Origin: Haematococcus lacustris
Taxonomy: Eukaryota > Chlorophyta > Chlorophyceae > Chlamydomonadales > Haematococcaceae
Direction: 5' to 3'
NCBI GenBank assembly: GCA_030144725.1
Contig: JASKMD010000006.1
Location: 4,787,555 to 4,851,554, forward strand
Length of the DNA: 64,000 bases
The notes below the pieces were generated by a model. It ran no database searches. It was not told the DNA's origin and worked only from the letters and a program-made list of their open reading frames with translations. The stretch's first letter is position 1, and every line of letters starts with the position of its first letter. Positions 51,206 through 63,600 of the stretch are shown here, one piece after another. A program made the translations under genes and the position numbers.

Positions 51206-54200
51206 CAAGTGGCGGACTTGGTGAAGGTGGTGGTGAGGGCGTCCAGCCTGGCTGCAGGGGCATGTCGGGCAGCGAGGCGCGGCGCTTGTGCCCTGACCTG
51301 GTGTTGGTCCAAGTGCCGGTGGCGCACAGCAAGGTGAAGGGGAGGCTAGGGGGCAGGCGGGGGGCAGGCGGGGGGCAGGCGGGGGGCAGGCGGGGGGCAG
51401 GCGGGGGGCAGGCGGGGGGCAGGCGGGGGGCAGGCGGGGGGCAGGCGGGGGGCAGGCGGGGGGCAGGCGGGGGGCAGGCGGGGGGCAGGCGGGGGGCAGG
51501 CGGGGGGCAGGCGGGGGGCAGGCGGGGGGCAGGCGGGGGGCAGGCGGGGGGCAGGCGGGGGGCAGGCGGGGGGCAGGCGGGGGGTGCAAGCCTCTCCTCC
51601 ATCCCCCTCTTCCCCCTCTTTCCCCCTCCCTCTCCCCCCTGCCCCCCCCTGCCCCCCGCTGCCCTGCAGGCGGACCTCAGCATCTACAGGGAGGCGGGGG
51701 TGCGGGTGGCCGACGTGTTGTCCAGGCTGTCGGTGTGCGAGCGCGCATCCATTGACGAGGTGAAGCACCTCCCCCATTGCACCCTACCCTGCTCACCTAA
51801 CCCCCTCTTCCCTCACCTCCCTGCCCCACAGCCCCCTCCCCCCCCCTGCGCCCCGCCCCCCCCTGACTTGCCCCCCCCCCCCGGCTGCAGGTGTACCTGG
51901 ACGTGAGTGAGGAGGCTGCGCGCCGCCTGGCTGCCGTGCCGCCTGACCAGGCCCCCCCCGCACCCCCCTGCTGGCGGGGCGTGCACGTGGTGGGGGCCGA
52001 GGCCATAGCCCCCCCGCAGCTGCAGGTGGGGGCCACAGGGGGAGGCCAGGGCAGCGGGGTGGGGTGGGGCCAGGGCAGCAGGGGGGGTAGCGTCTCCCTC
52101 CATCCAATGCAACCCTACCCTTCCTTTGCCTTCCCCTGGCTGCCATCCCGCGTCTGGCCTGTGGCCCTGAGGCCTGCAGGGGGCTGCAGCCTGAGGCAGG
52201 CCAAGGGGCTGGGCAGGCCGGTCAGGCGGCTGACCCGCTGTCAGGGGCGGCGGCAGCGGCCTGGTGGGGGCGGCCCGCTGCGGCCTGGGCGCCGCATGAG
52301 CGTCTGCTGGCTGCGGGGGCGGCCGTGGTGGCTGAGCTGCGGGGGGCGGTGGCGCGGGAGCTCGGGTTCAGCTGCAGCGCAGGGCTGGCGCACTACAAGC
52401 TGCTGGCAAAGCTGGGCTCAGGTGGGGGGCAGGGGGGCAGGGGGGGCGGAGGGGCCGGGGGGGCAGGGGCGGGCCGTGCGGCAGCTCCGTATGGGGCTGG
52501 AGGTAGGGGGGGTGGGTCCTCATCAGCTGCCCCCCCCCAGCCCTGCCTGCTGCTGCCCGCTGCCCCCAGGCCTGCATAAGCCTGCCCAGCAGACAGTTGG
52601 TGCCCGGCAGCGCTGTGGAGGGCCTGCTGCGCGACCTGCCGCTGGCCAAGCTGCGGGGGCTGGGGGGGGAGTACGGCGCTAGGGTGTCGGCGGCGCTGGG
52701 CGTCACCACCTGCGGTGAGGGGGGGGCAGCTGGGCAGGCGGCCGGGCCAGGCGGGTCCTGACCTTTGACTTAGCCAGGCGGGTTTGGAGCTGCGACTGCG
52801 CTGGCACTGAGTTGGTAGTGTTTGTAGTGTTTGTAGTTGGCAGTGAGTTGGCTGCGTTGGCTGAGGTGGCAGTGAGGAGCAGGGTGCCAGCCTCACAGCA
52901 GGCAGATGAGGTCAGGCACATCCACCTGCATGTAGCAGTGGAGGGTTGGTTGCTGAGTAGCCTGCAGCAGCAGCCGGCAGGGTTTGGGGGGGGCGGGGGC
53001 AGGCGGGCGGTGGGGCCAGGCGGGCTCCAGCTTGGACTGTGGGAGGAGGGCTGCGAGGGCTGGCTGTGCAGCGTGGACTGGGCGCTGGGTGTCAAGGCTC
53101 AGGGCCACCAGCAGCCGGCCGCGTGGGCCTGAGAGCAGCCGCGCCAGGGCCAGGGGGGGCCAGGGTGCCGGACTGCCCGCAACAGACCCTGCCGCCCTCC
53201 CCCCCGCCCCGGACACCACAGCATGGGGAGCCACACGCAGCGCCCAGGCTGCTGCCCCCGCTGCCCTCACCACCTCAGCCACTACACAACAGCCTCCCCC
53301 ACCTCCCCCCTGACCCTTCCCCCCGGCACCACACCCCGGCACTACACGAGCCTCATGCGCCCCCCAGTCAGCAGGCGACCCAGCCAGCCTCCCCCACCTC
53401 CCCCCGGCCCCCCCCCTGGCACCACGTCTCCCCCCCACCCAGCCCTGCCCCTCCTGCTGTGCCTGCTGCCCCCCCCCCCCGCCCAGCGCCTGCCGACTGC
53501 TCTGTCGCCCGCAGGCCAGCTTGCGGCGGTGCCTGTGTCCCGGCTTGCGGCCCTGTTCGGTGATCGTGGCTCCTGGCTGCACCGCATGGCGCACGGCATC
53601 GACAGCGAGGCGGACAGCGTGACGCAGCGCCTGCTGCCAAAGTCCCTGGGCTGCGGCAAAACCTTCAGGTGGGGGCAGACCCCTGAGGCCAGACTCACAG
53701 GGCCCTGGGTGGGCACCAGTGTGGCCTGACGGGGAGGGTGGGCCGCTGCAGGGGCAGTAGACCCGCTATGACAGGCAGCCCAGCTGCCCTCCCCCCCGGT
53801 AGGGCCATAGGGGGGCTGCGACCTTTGACAGGCATCCCAGCAGCCCTCCCCCCCCTCCCCCCCCCTGGACCTGCCTGGTCAGCAGCCCCCCCCCCCCCTG
53901 ACCTGCCTGGGTAAGCAGCGTGGCCAAGGCTGCTTGGCCCCCCACTCTGTGCCTGCCCCCCCTTCACCTTGACTACCCCCTTGGCCCCTAGGCCCCCCTG
54001 GGAGCCTGCCCAGCCCCCCCCTCACCCTCAGTGCGCAGCGCCCTCCCAGCCCCCTGCTGCTGCGCTGTGGCTGTGGCTGTGCTCCAGGGGCCCTGCCGCG
54101 CTGAACACGGTGGGGGCGGTGCGCCACTGGCTGCTGCAGTTGGGGGCGGAGCTGGCGCAGCGCCTGGAGGCGGACCGGCGGGACCACGCGCGCCGCCCCC

Positions 54201-56092
54201 GCACCCTCACTGGTGCGACCCTGCCCTCCCCCTCCCCCCTCCCCCCCCGACTTGACCCCCCTGACCCCCCCCCCCTGGACCCCCGCCTCTGGCCTCCCCC
54301 CTGCCCTGATCCCGCCTCCCCTGTCAGGCCTGGGCCGGCAGCTGCTGCCCCTAGCGCTGGACCTGGTCGTCAGCCCTGCCCCCCCCTTCCCCCCCACAGG
54401 CTGTGCCGCCCCTGCTGCCCGCAGTGCACGCCAGTGTGCAGGGGGAGGGCGGCCAGCTGGTCAGCGTGTCGCGCTCCTGTGCGCTGCCCAGGCCTGAGCC
54501 GCAGGCGATGGCGGACGCCCTGGCAGCGCTGGTCAGCAAGTGGGCTAAGGACAGGTGAAGGGGTGGGGGAGGGGGAAGGGGGGGAGGGTCGGGTAAGGAA
54601 GGAAGCGAGGCGGAGGGAAGCCCAAGGGGTGGGAGGGGGTAGAGGGGGGGTGGAGGGGGGGGGGGGGGGGGCAACGTGTGTGTCCCAAGTCAGATGGGAG
54701 GGCGCATGGGCCAGAGGCACGTGAGGCAGGGCCGAGCCTCCCCCTGGACCCCCCCACCCCCCAGAGTGTCTGGGTGAGGTCACGAGGCAGGCCCTGGGCC
54801 CCACTGCTGCTCCTGCCCAGCCTCCTGCTCAGGCTCAGGCTGTGGTGTGTGGCTCAGGGCAGGGCAGGGCAGTGCGTGGGGTGAGGGTCAGGCTCAGGGT
54901 CCAGCCCCCCCCTGTGTGTGGCTCAGGGCCGGGTGGCGCATTGTGGAGATGCACATCGGAGCCGCTGGCTTTGAGGCCGCCCCCACCACCTCCATCACCC
55001 ACTTCATGAGCTGCAGCAGCAGCACAGCAGGCGGCCACCCCCCCCACTCACCTGGCAGCAGGGAACACCCGGGGGGGGCGGGGGGACAGCAGCCAGAGGC
55101 CAGGGCAAAGGCAGCAGGGGGGGGAGGGGGCCCAACCCAGGCAGCCCGGCCACTGCCCGGTGTGCTGACGGCAGGGGTCCAAGGAGGGGGGGGCACCCAA
55201 GCCACGCCAAGGGGTGGGCATCCAGCGCTGGGCCCGGCCCCCCCTCGCAGCCCCTGAGCCCTTGACAGCGCCCTGCCCTCCTGCCCCTCACCCTTCGTCA
55301 CCAGGCCCGGGGGGCAGCAGCGCGTGGCTCAGGGCCAGGGCTGGGTTGCCAGGCCGCCCTGCACCGCTGCGTGTCAGCCTCGCCGCCAGCAGGCAGGGCC
55401 AACAGGGGGACTCACTGTGTGGACCTCACGGGTGAGGGGGGGGCGGCTGCAGGCCCCCCCCTGCTGGCCACAGCGCCCGGCCCCTGGCAGGCGGTGGCGG
55501 CGCAGGAGGGCGGCCCTGAGAGCGCTCTGCTCCGCGCTGCCGCCTGCTCACCTGGCCCAGGTCAGGGTCAGGGTCGGGCCAGGACGGGCTGGCCAGGAGG
55601 GACGGGCTGTGGGGCGTCCAGCTCCCACCAGGGGGGTCAGGGGGGGGCCAGGGGGACCCCCCGCCAGCACCTCAGCGGCCAGGCTCTGGCGCTGGCAGCC
55701 AGGCTCATCAGTCAGGGGCTGGCCAACAGCCGGTGCACTGCCCTCCCAGCGCAGGCCACGGCAGGAGTAGTGAGGGTCCGCAGCTACAGGGAGCGGTCCA
55801 GGCAGGCCAGGAGGACGGGTTGGAACGCCGTCTCCCTGTAGAGTGTGAGCTACGAAGTGAGCCGACCCGGTCACGCGACCCGGTGTGGGCGCTCGGCCTG
55901 GCGCCTGGCTCCCGTGTCGACCCTGAGGTGCTGGCCGCACTGCCGCTGGACATCCAGGCGGAGGTGCGGCAGCATATAGCGCAGCGGCGCGATCAGCCAA
56001 GGAGCCGGGTGGTGCAGGGTGGCAAGCGCGCACGCACCGGTGTAGAGGGCGGCGCGCAGCAGGGCATTCGCGCATTTTTCACGCAACCCTGA
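49723..56092 (+). CDS. POLH: DNA polymerase eta (Y-family translesion polymerase), one frameshift seen
   Basis: Exons: 49723-49800 (CIAHVDLDAFYTQ, first catalytic Asp), 49885-49961 (RPVGVVQYNPNGDL), 50982-51074 (IAVSYEARARGVKR), 51258-51333 (GMSGSEARRLCPDLVLVQVP), 51670-51759 (CERASIDE, catalytic Asp-Glu), 51891-52025, 52190-52421 (ELGFSCSAGLAHYKLLAKLGS), 52570-52714 (LHKPAQQT, then VPGSAVEGLLRD), 53515-53668 (LLPKSLGCGKTF), 54088-54212, 54425-54554, from 54927 (little-finger end), and a last exon ending 56092. The C-terminus holds a UBM-like LPLDIQAEV and a PIP box QQGIRAFF. In exon 52570-52714 one extra base (T at about 52598) shifts the frame between LHKPAQQT and VPGS, and exon phase confirms it. 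The rest looks intact, so it may be an error or a recent lesion. Exons between about 55040 and 55840 are unresolved. Confidence 0.85.
49968..50930. repeat. (TGCCCCCC)n repeat, about 0.96 kb, POLH intron 2
   Basis: 8-bp unit repeated about 120 times with rare slips. It almost fills the intron between exons 49885-49961 and 50982-51074. The long Pro/Ala/Cys frame over it is not coding. Confidence 0.97.
51344..51583. repeat. 11-bp tandem repeat (GGCAGGCGGGG)n, POLH intron 4
   Basis: About 22 units. Purine-rich on the sense strand, unlike the C-rich repeat in intron 2 of the same gene. Confidence 0.97.
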
Positions 56093-56563
56093 CCGCACTG
56101 ACTGCTGGTGCGGGGTGTCGCAACGCAGCACATGCAGTGCGCAGCTGCTGACTGGACGGTGCGACAATATGCTGGCACCCAGCAACTGGTCGGCCGAGCC
56201 GCGGGGCTCTTGGCGCTAGGCGCAGGCACACCCCACTGATTAGCGGATGAGCAGTTTGGCGGCCTAGGCGGCGCACTCGACTTCATCTTGGCCACAGGCC
56301 CGTGGTCCTAGTGACGTCAACACGAACACATGCTGCAACACCCCATATGAACACATACATACTGCTCCTGGTCCTGACTCCTAGCCTCAGTGCACACCAT
56401 CACTACTACATACTTGACTAAACATCCTAACTACATAACTACCAAACAGTTGCAACTGACAATCGTAATAACAACAACCCCCCATAGATAATAGACATTA
56501 AGAGTAGCACAGACAAGTCCCATTGCAAGGGTTGGAGCATCGAGTACAAGGAGCGAATGCGAT
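56093..56563. other. Convergent intergenic region between POLH and the coiled-coil gene
   Basis: About 470 bp between two 3' ends. No gene. AT-richer after about 56330. Not examined further. Confidence 0.45.
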
Positions 56564-59500
56564 CTACGCTATCCAAAGGGGCAGGCAAGCCGCCAATCTG
56601 GAGCTTATGCGGACAACTCCAGGTGAAGTGCCAGCCGGCTCGGCAGCCAGGTCTGAGCCAGGCCGATACGCCGTCGGGAGAGTCGGGAGTGAGCGCGCCA
56701 CGGCGGACCTGGCCGGCTCCTTTGCCTGGACGTGTGGCAGAAGGGAGAGGGTGGTGGGAGAAGCGGCACTGCCAGCGGCGTTTAGGCTGCTCGTTGGACT
56801 ACACGCCAATGCGCGGGTAGGCAACGCGTGGCACAGCGGGCTAAGCTGCAGCTGCCTACGCGCCGAGTTGGAGCTGGGCTGGTGCGTGGTCCTGCCGCTG
56901 ACCCTTGGGTTGTCTGACAGCGTGGCTGACGACTGCACCGCAAACAGCTGCCGGCGCGCTTGTTCAAGCTCTAGCCGCAGGTCGTGTTGCTGCCTCGCAA
57001 ACTCCGACGCCTGCTGCGCACAGCACTGCTGTAGCTCGAGGTTCTGCCGCCGAAGAGCTTCGCAGCGCTGGTTCGTCGTGTGCAGATCCGCGAGCGCTCG
57101 GCGCGCATTCTCACCAGCCTGCGGCAAGAACGCGACGTGCGAGATGCAGAGCTGGGAGCGCAAGCTATGTGCACAGCACAGCACGTCGGCATGCCTCCGT
57201 GTCTAGACAGACCCGCTGCCTGCTGATCACGGCTCTTGTAGCAGGAGGCGAAATGCAGGGTTCAGACGCTGCCTGTTGAGAAGCGAAGCTAGGCCAGAGA
57301 GCAGTGTGCCTTTGGCTGCGTGACAGGCTGGTGGCTAACACGGTTCCGGCACAAGCCTGCTCACCTGACTTCGCCACACCTCCACCTGACACAGGTCAGG
57401 AACACCTGCACAGCCGCTGTTGGCCTGTGCTGACCGCCTACCTTACACTTCACGACTGTCTCCCCTCTTACACGACTTACCTGCCGCAGCAGCTCATTGG
57501 CAGCCCACAGTTCCAGTTGCAGCTGGTTGCAGTGAACATCCGTGCTGCCATCGCCGCCTGCCCGCCCGCTCCTGGGCTGTGCGCTGCCACCTCCGGAACA
57601 ACCGAGGAGGCCGGACGGATCCGGACCGGCAACGGTGGTACGCGCCCCGGCGACGTGAGGATCAGCATGGTGCAGCGCGCGCAGCTGACTTCGCAGCTCA
57701 TGCACTATACTCTCCTGCGCTGCTTTGTCTGCCAATAGCTCCCGCACGTGCCTCTCGTATTGCTCGATTCGGTTCAGTAGGCCCGAGGTCATATGGCTCC
57801 ATTCAGCGGTGATGTCCTTGGCCACCCGCACACCGCGCGAAGCCATGAGCTCGGTAGCGTAGCGCGCCTGTACCAGCGGCATGAGTGACAAAGGTGAGGC
57901 GGCAGTCACCCGGAGGATACCGGCACTACGGGCGTCCGCAGCGGGCGTCGCCGCACCTGCATCAGCTGGCTCCACAGCTGCCGAACCTGCGCAGCCGCAG
58001 CCGGAGCCAGGCCGGCCATCAGCTGCTGCACAGCGGCCACGTCCTGCACAGAGCAGAGGGAAGCAGGCTCGAAGAAAACCAGCAGGCATTGCAGCGCCAC
58101 AGCAAAGCTACTGGGCAACAGAGCTAGCAGGAGCGGTGCAACCCCCCCCCTCCCCTCTGCCCCCACCCCCACCCCCCGCCCCCTGCCCGCACCCCCTCCC
58201 CCCTCACCTCCATCCATGGTTCATCCCCTTGACCCCAGAAGTACCATGCAGGGCTCTGCAGGAGGTAATGCCTAGGCGACGCCCCCTTCCCACCCTGCCC
58301 ATGGCGCTGACCTGCCAGCTGGTGGGAGGGTAAACGTAGCAGCGTCCCTGGTGCGCCGGTTGCCAGCGTCCTGACCGCGCTGCCCAGCCTGCCAGCTCAG
58401 CCTCCTCCTCTTCCGCCCCACAGCCCTGCACCACAAGCCCCACACTGCCTAGCACCAAGGCCGACTCCAGGGCAGCAGAAGGCAGAGGCAGGGAGGGGGA
58501 GGTCTGGGTGAAAGGGAGTCGACCCCGTCCACAGCTCCGGCCCACAGGCCCTCAGGGCAGCCTGGCAGCTGGGGTCAGGGCGAGCCTGGTGTGGGGTCTA
58601 GCAGGCGGGCAGGCACATGGGCAGGCAGGCAGGCGGGCTGGCTATGGGGCAGGCAGGCAGCCCCAGGCCTTGCAGCTCTCAAGGCAAGGCAGGCAACCTC
58701 AGACCTGCGAGCAGGCCGTGTGACCCAGGCAGCAGTGGGCGGTGGCGGGCGCAGCGCACCTGAGCCACCGCCAGGGGGGTCGGCAGGCAGGGGGGAGCCC
58801 CCGGCCCCCCGGGCCCCTCACAGCCCCCAGCACACAGGCCGGCCAGCGCCAGGGGCGGCACTGTGGGCGGCCGTGGCCTCCTGCAGGCAGCAGGGCAGCG
58901 CCCAGGCCAGGGTTGGGGTGGTGTGGGGTGCACCTGGGCTGCTTGCAGGGAGGTGGGGTCACAGCACTGACCCCTGATGGGGGCCAGGCAGGCGGGGGGC
59001 CGCAGGTCAGGCTGACCCCACCCCTGTATTGTGCGCTACAGGGTGCCCGCAGTGCCTGTGATGCAGCGCTGACACTGGCTTGAGGTGCTGCTGCTGACAA
59101 TGCTGATTGTGACCCTCCCCTTCACCGCCCTGGGCCCTCAGCCGCCCTCAGCTGCCCCATTACCTCTTCCCCCTGCCTCTGCCGCCTGCCCCTCCCTCCC
59201 CTCCCTCACCTGGCTGGTGCCCTGGTGTGGGGGGAGGCAGGCACCGGCACCCTCGGCGCTGCTGGCGGCAGGCAGCCCGCTGCAGCCGCCCTCCTGAGCG
59301 CAGGCTGGCCACTGGCCCAGATCTCTGACCAGCCCCCCGCCGCCCCGCCCTGGCCTGCCCCCCTCCCCTGGACCAGGAGCGGGCTGCTGGGCTGCGCCAG
59401 GCCTCGCACTGCAACCGTCTGCAAGCCTGGGTGCATTAGGGCAGGCTGGCCCTGCCCCTGCTCCCCCCCCACCCCTCCTTTGCCGCCCCCGGCCCTAGCT

Positions 59501-59900
59501 GGCTGCTCAGGCGGCTGCAGTTGGTCCGGCTGCACGGCTCCCAGGCCGCCTTGCAGCCCCCCTGCAGCCTGAGGGCCAGAGGGTGCGGGGCTGGGGCCGG
59601 GGCAGGGCGAGGCCAGGTCGGTCCCCCCTGCGCTGAGGGAGCGCAGCCCCATGGCCCCACTGCCGCCCAGCCAGGCCACTGCTGTGCCCAGCTCCCCCTG
59701 CACTGGGGCAGTGGGGGTGGAGGCTGAGGCAGCGCCGCCCCCCCAGGAGTACACCGGAGGCCTCTGGGCAGCAGTGGGGGGGGCGGGGGGACGGGGGGCG
59801 GGCGCCGGGCTGCACAGCTGGGCCGCTGCTGGTTGCCGTGGGCTGCAGAGCATGGCCGCCTGCATGGCGTTGACTTGACTGTGCCTGCTGGCTGGGCTGG
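56564..59900 (-). CDS. Unidentified coiled-coil protein
   Basis: Phase-checked exons: 57957-58043 (DVAAVQQLMAGLAPAAAAQV), 57481-57867 (ARYATELMASRG ... LLNRIEQYERHVRELLADKA, helical, heptad-rich) and 56564-57118 (ENARRALADLHTTNQRCEAL, EFARQQHDLRLELEQARRQL, then a Ser/Pro-rich tail, stop TAG near 56564). Upstream exons are approximate: one ends at 58312 (CYVYPPTSWQ), and open Pro/Ala-rich minus frames run at about 58680-58930 and 59206-59880. I recognise no family. Long coiled coils without a catalytic domain suggest a structural or scaffold role; in this alga a basal-body role is only a guess. Confidence 0.45.
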
Positions 59901-60686
59901 GTGCCAATACCAAAGCGAGCAGGGCACCTGGCAGCGAGCAGGGCGAGTTTCAAAAGCTGTTATCAGGCCGTAACAGAGGGGTCGTGGGGTTACGATCCTG
60001 GTCACGGTCACATCAGCTGGGCGTCAGTGAGCTACCACAGTCGCAAGGCAGCAGCGAGCGCTCACACGAGACGGGACCTATTCGCACACCTGGCCTCGCA
60101 CTAGGGAACGCCGCGCAGTTGGCTCCACAACCTTGGACCTGACCTTCTGATGAACTGCAGAGTGGAGTCGCAAAAGCAGGAATATCACCAGCTTTGCACC
60201 ATTTGACCGTATCAACGCGGAATCTGCTGGGACTCACAAGCCGTGCGCCCACAACTCTGCCCGCCAGTGTCTGATGCTTGTTCCTTTGCCAACGGCTACC
60301 CCCTGCGCTCTGTGTGTACAGCCGACTTCTTTGCCGTTACACCTTGCGTGAAGTTCACAGCGCGGCAGTACTATGATGCGACAGCATGTGGAGCATGTGG
60401 GCACAACTTTCTCACAGCTCTGTGTCCAGTCATTGCCTACCTCCTCGTCGTCTTCTAGCTGCCGGATGGAAAGCAGCTGCACGCAGTGTTTGGCCCATGC
60501 GGCCCCACAGGCTCGTCAAAGATCCTCATCTTGCCAACATGCCGACTTTTGTTTGCTACGGCTGCCTCCATGCAGCCACCCTGGAGAGCTTCAAGTACAG
60601 CTGGGCCCCTGCGGCCAATCAGGCCCTAAGTCTGAACAGAGGCACTGACGGACCTGGGCAGCTGGCCTGGCGCACCACGCTTCATT
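59901..60686. other. Intergenic, unassigned
   Basis: No reliable gene. The 3' end of the ECF-T gene lies at 60687 and the promoter of the coiled-coil gene lies to the left. Confidence 0.4.
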
Positions 60687-63600
60687 TTACAGGGTGTTCA
60701 TGGACACGGCAGCGAACAGCGCCAGCAAGAGGCCGACAGCTATGACATTCGCGACCACGCTTGTCTGATTCGCCTGCATCATGTACAGCCGCTGTTCAGA
60801 CGGCCCCTGGAAGCCGCGCACCACCATTGCCTGCGCGATGCTTTCGCTCCTGCGTGCGACCCAGGCATGCAGGCATGCAGGCGGTGCCAACAAACGGGGC
60901 TCGCGGCACTGATGGCGCGAGTGAGCCGGGCGGGCCGGACCCACCTGTGAAACAGGTTGGCGAAGAGCCGCACGCACAGCCGCGCTGCAATGGCCAGGGA
61001 GCCGCGCAAGCCCTGCACCGACCAGTCGACCCCGCGGGCCGCCAAGCCCAGCGCCAGGTTCCTCACCTGGTCAGGCGTCCGAGCAGGCAGGGAAGGGATG
61101 TGACGTGTGGAGGGCGAGCAAGGGCGAGGCGTGAGGGTGGGGGCAGCATTGGGGTGGGGTGCTGAGCCAGGCTGCTGGTGGCCTCAGGTGGCCAAAGCTG
61201 CTGGCTCGTGAAGTCAGGGTCATGCGGCAACAAGGGGCTGTGCAGAGCGTGGCGAGAGGCAGGCGGGTGAGGGGAAGGGGTACAGTGAGGGGGTGAGGGG
61301 GTGCGGCAGGGAGACAGGGGGGTGAGGGGGTGAGGGGGTGAGGCAGGGAGGCAGGGGGGTGAGGGCTGATGGGCGGGGAGGCCGGTCAGGGTCAGGGCGT
61401 GGCAGGGAGGCTTGGGGTGAGGGACAAGGGTCGGGGCGTGGTGTACGGCGGGACCGGGCGGGTCAGCCTGGGTCAGCCTGGTGTGTGTGCGTCAGCCCTG
61501 CGGCGCACCTCCTCAAACACCAGGGACATGAAGCGCAGGGACAGCAGCAGCGTCAGCGCCATGTCCTGTGCCGCAACAGGACAGCGGCGCCGCCAACAAC
61601 GGAACGCCCATGATGAGCCTGCGCCCAGCTGTTGCCGGCCCCTTGTCCACCCTCCCTCCTGCCCGCCTACCTACCTGCTGGCGAACCCAGTGCAGCCCCC
61701 AGTCCCAGCGCCTAGGCCTGGCGCCCGCAGCCTGCTGCTGCACTGCCAGCTGTCTCCCAAGGCGCTGCACCCAGCTGTTGCCTGATGAGGGGCTGAGGGC
61801 GATGGTGTGGCACTCTGGACTTCACGACTGCAACTTTCAGCCTGGTTGGGCAGCCTGGCCCGCTGCACACTGCCGCACACTGCCACACACGCAGGTCGCA
61901 GCCTGGGCCAGCAGTGGGGGGTGGGGGCGGCTGACCAGGGTGCAGCAGCCGACGGCTTCCGGGCAACCGCCCCCCCGGGCCTGCATCACCCTGGTGTGTT
62001 GCTGCTGCTGACACTTGACCCCACACTGCCGACCCCACAGCCCACGGACCCTGAACCCGACTCCTCGCAGACCCCCCCCTGCAGCCCTGGCCCCAGGCTG
62101 CACACACTGCTGACCCCGGGCCCTGGGCACGCCTGTGACCCCTCCCCCCTATATCCACACCTGTGAGGACCCCCCCTTACAACCACACCTGTGGACCCCC
62201 CCCTCCTGTCACCCCCCTGGCTCACTCCCCCTTTCACCCCTTGGCCCCGCTCCCCTCTGCTTTCCCTGTGACCTCGGCCTGCTCCCTACCCCCCCCCCCC
62301 CCCTCCACTCCGCCCTACCCCCTACCCCCTGGCCCCCTGCACCTGCACGGGCAGCCCCAGCGCCCTGAGCGGCGCCAGCCACCAGCGCAGCGCCATCGCC
62401 ATCTCCTCCCCGGGCGTGGTGACCAGCAGCAGGCTGGCCGCTTGCAGCGAGCTGAAGGTCAGCGCCGCAGCCGTCAGCGCTAGGTTCACGGACCTGCAGC
62501 CAGGGGGCGGGCAGGGGGCAAGGTGGGGGGGGGCAGGCAGGGGGCCAGGCAAGGGGGGCAGGCAGGGGGGCAGATACTTTGATTGAGGGTGTGACACTTC
62601 CACCTGTCAGACGCCTCTGGCCTTCCAGTTTCTCCAACACGACACAGTATAGTATGACAGCACCCAAACAACCCTACAGTGAGCAACAAACAACTCGTCT
62701 GCTGACCTTCAGCCTGTGTGAGACCCTGAGACCCTGGCAGTGGCCCCCCAGTGCGGCCCACAGCCCCCCGCCCCGCCCTCACTGCCCTGCAGGCCCTGCG
62801 GCCACCCCCTGGCCTGCTGGCTGCCCTGCCTGCCTGCTGGCGGCGGCCACCTGTGCGTGACGGTGATGATGTGCAGGTGCAGCAGCACGTAGGAGTAGGA
62901 GCAGGGGGGCAGGGCGGGCAGGCCGTCCAGCCCGGGGGGGGGGGCGCGGGGCTGCAACCAGGGGGGGTAAGGCAGGGGGCAGGCTCAGGCAGCAGCAGGC
63001 GCGGGGGGAAGGTGGCGGCCAGCGTGCCTGACAGCTGTAGACTGCCCTGCAGCATGGGGTGTGGATCGGGCGGGCGGGCGGGCGGGCAAAGGGACGCTGC
63101 TGTGCGGGTGGTGGCAGCATACTTCCAGGGCAGGCCCTATGCTCCCACACGAGCCTGCCGCCGCCCCCCCCCCTGCCTGCCTCCCTGTCTGCTGCTGCTG
63201 CTGTGAGGCCACCAGCCCTGAGCCCCAGGCCGGCTGCTGCTGGCTGCTGCTGCCCTGGCGCTGCCCCCTGCCTGCTGCCGCCCCCTAGCAGGTGTTGACC
63301 TGCAGGAGGGGAGGCAGGCCGTCCGCCCCCAGCGCTGTGCCCATGAAGATGAAGGCGCACAGCAGGCCCAGGCGCCACAGCTGCAGGCAGCAGGCGCCAG
63401 CAGGGCAACTGGGGGAGGCAACAAGGCCGCCAGGCAGCTGCCGAGCAATGGCGATGATGGTGAGGGTGATGGTGGCGATGGTGAGGGCAGCAGCAGGCAG
63501 AGCAAGGCAGCGGCGCACAGCCCTGGGCCAGGGACCCCCCCCCCCCGCAGTGAAGCAGCAGGGGAGATGGGGGGGGGGGAGCAGCCCGGGTGCAGGGCAG

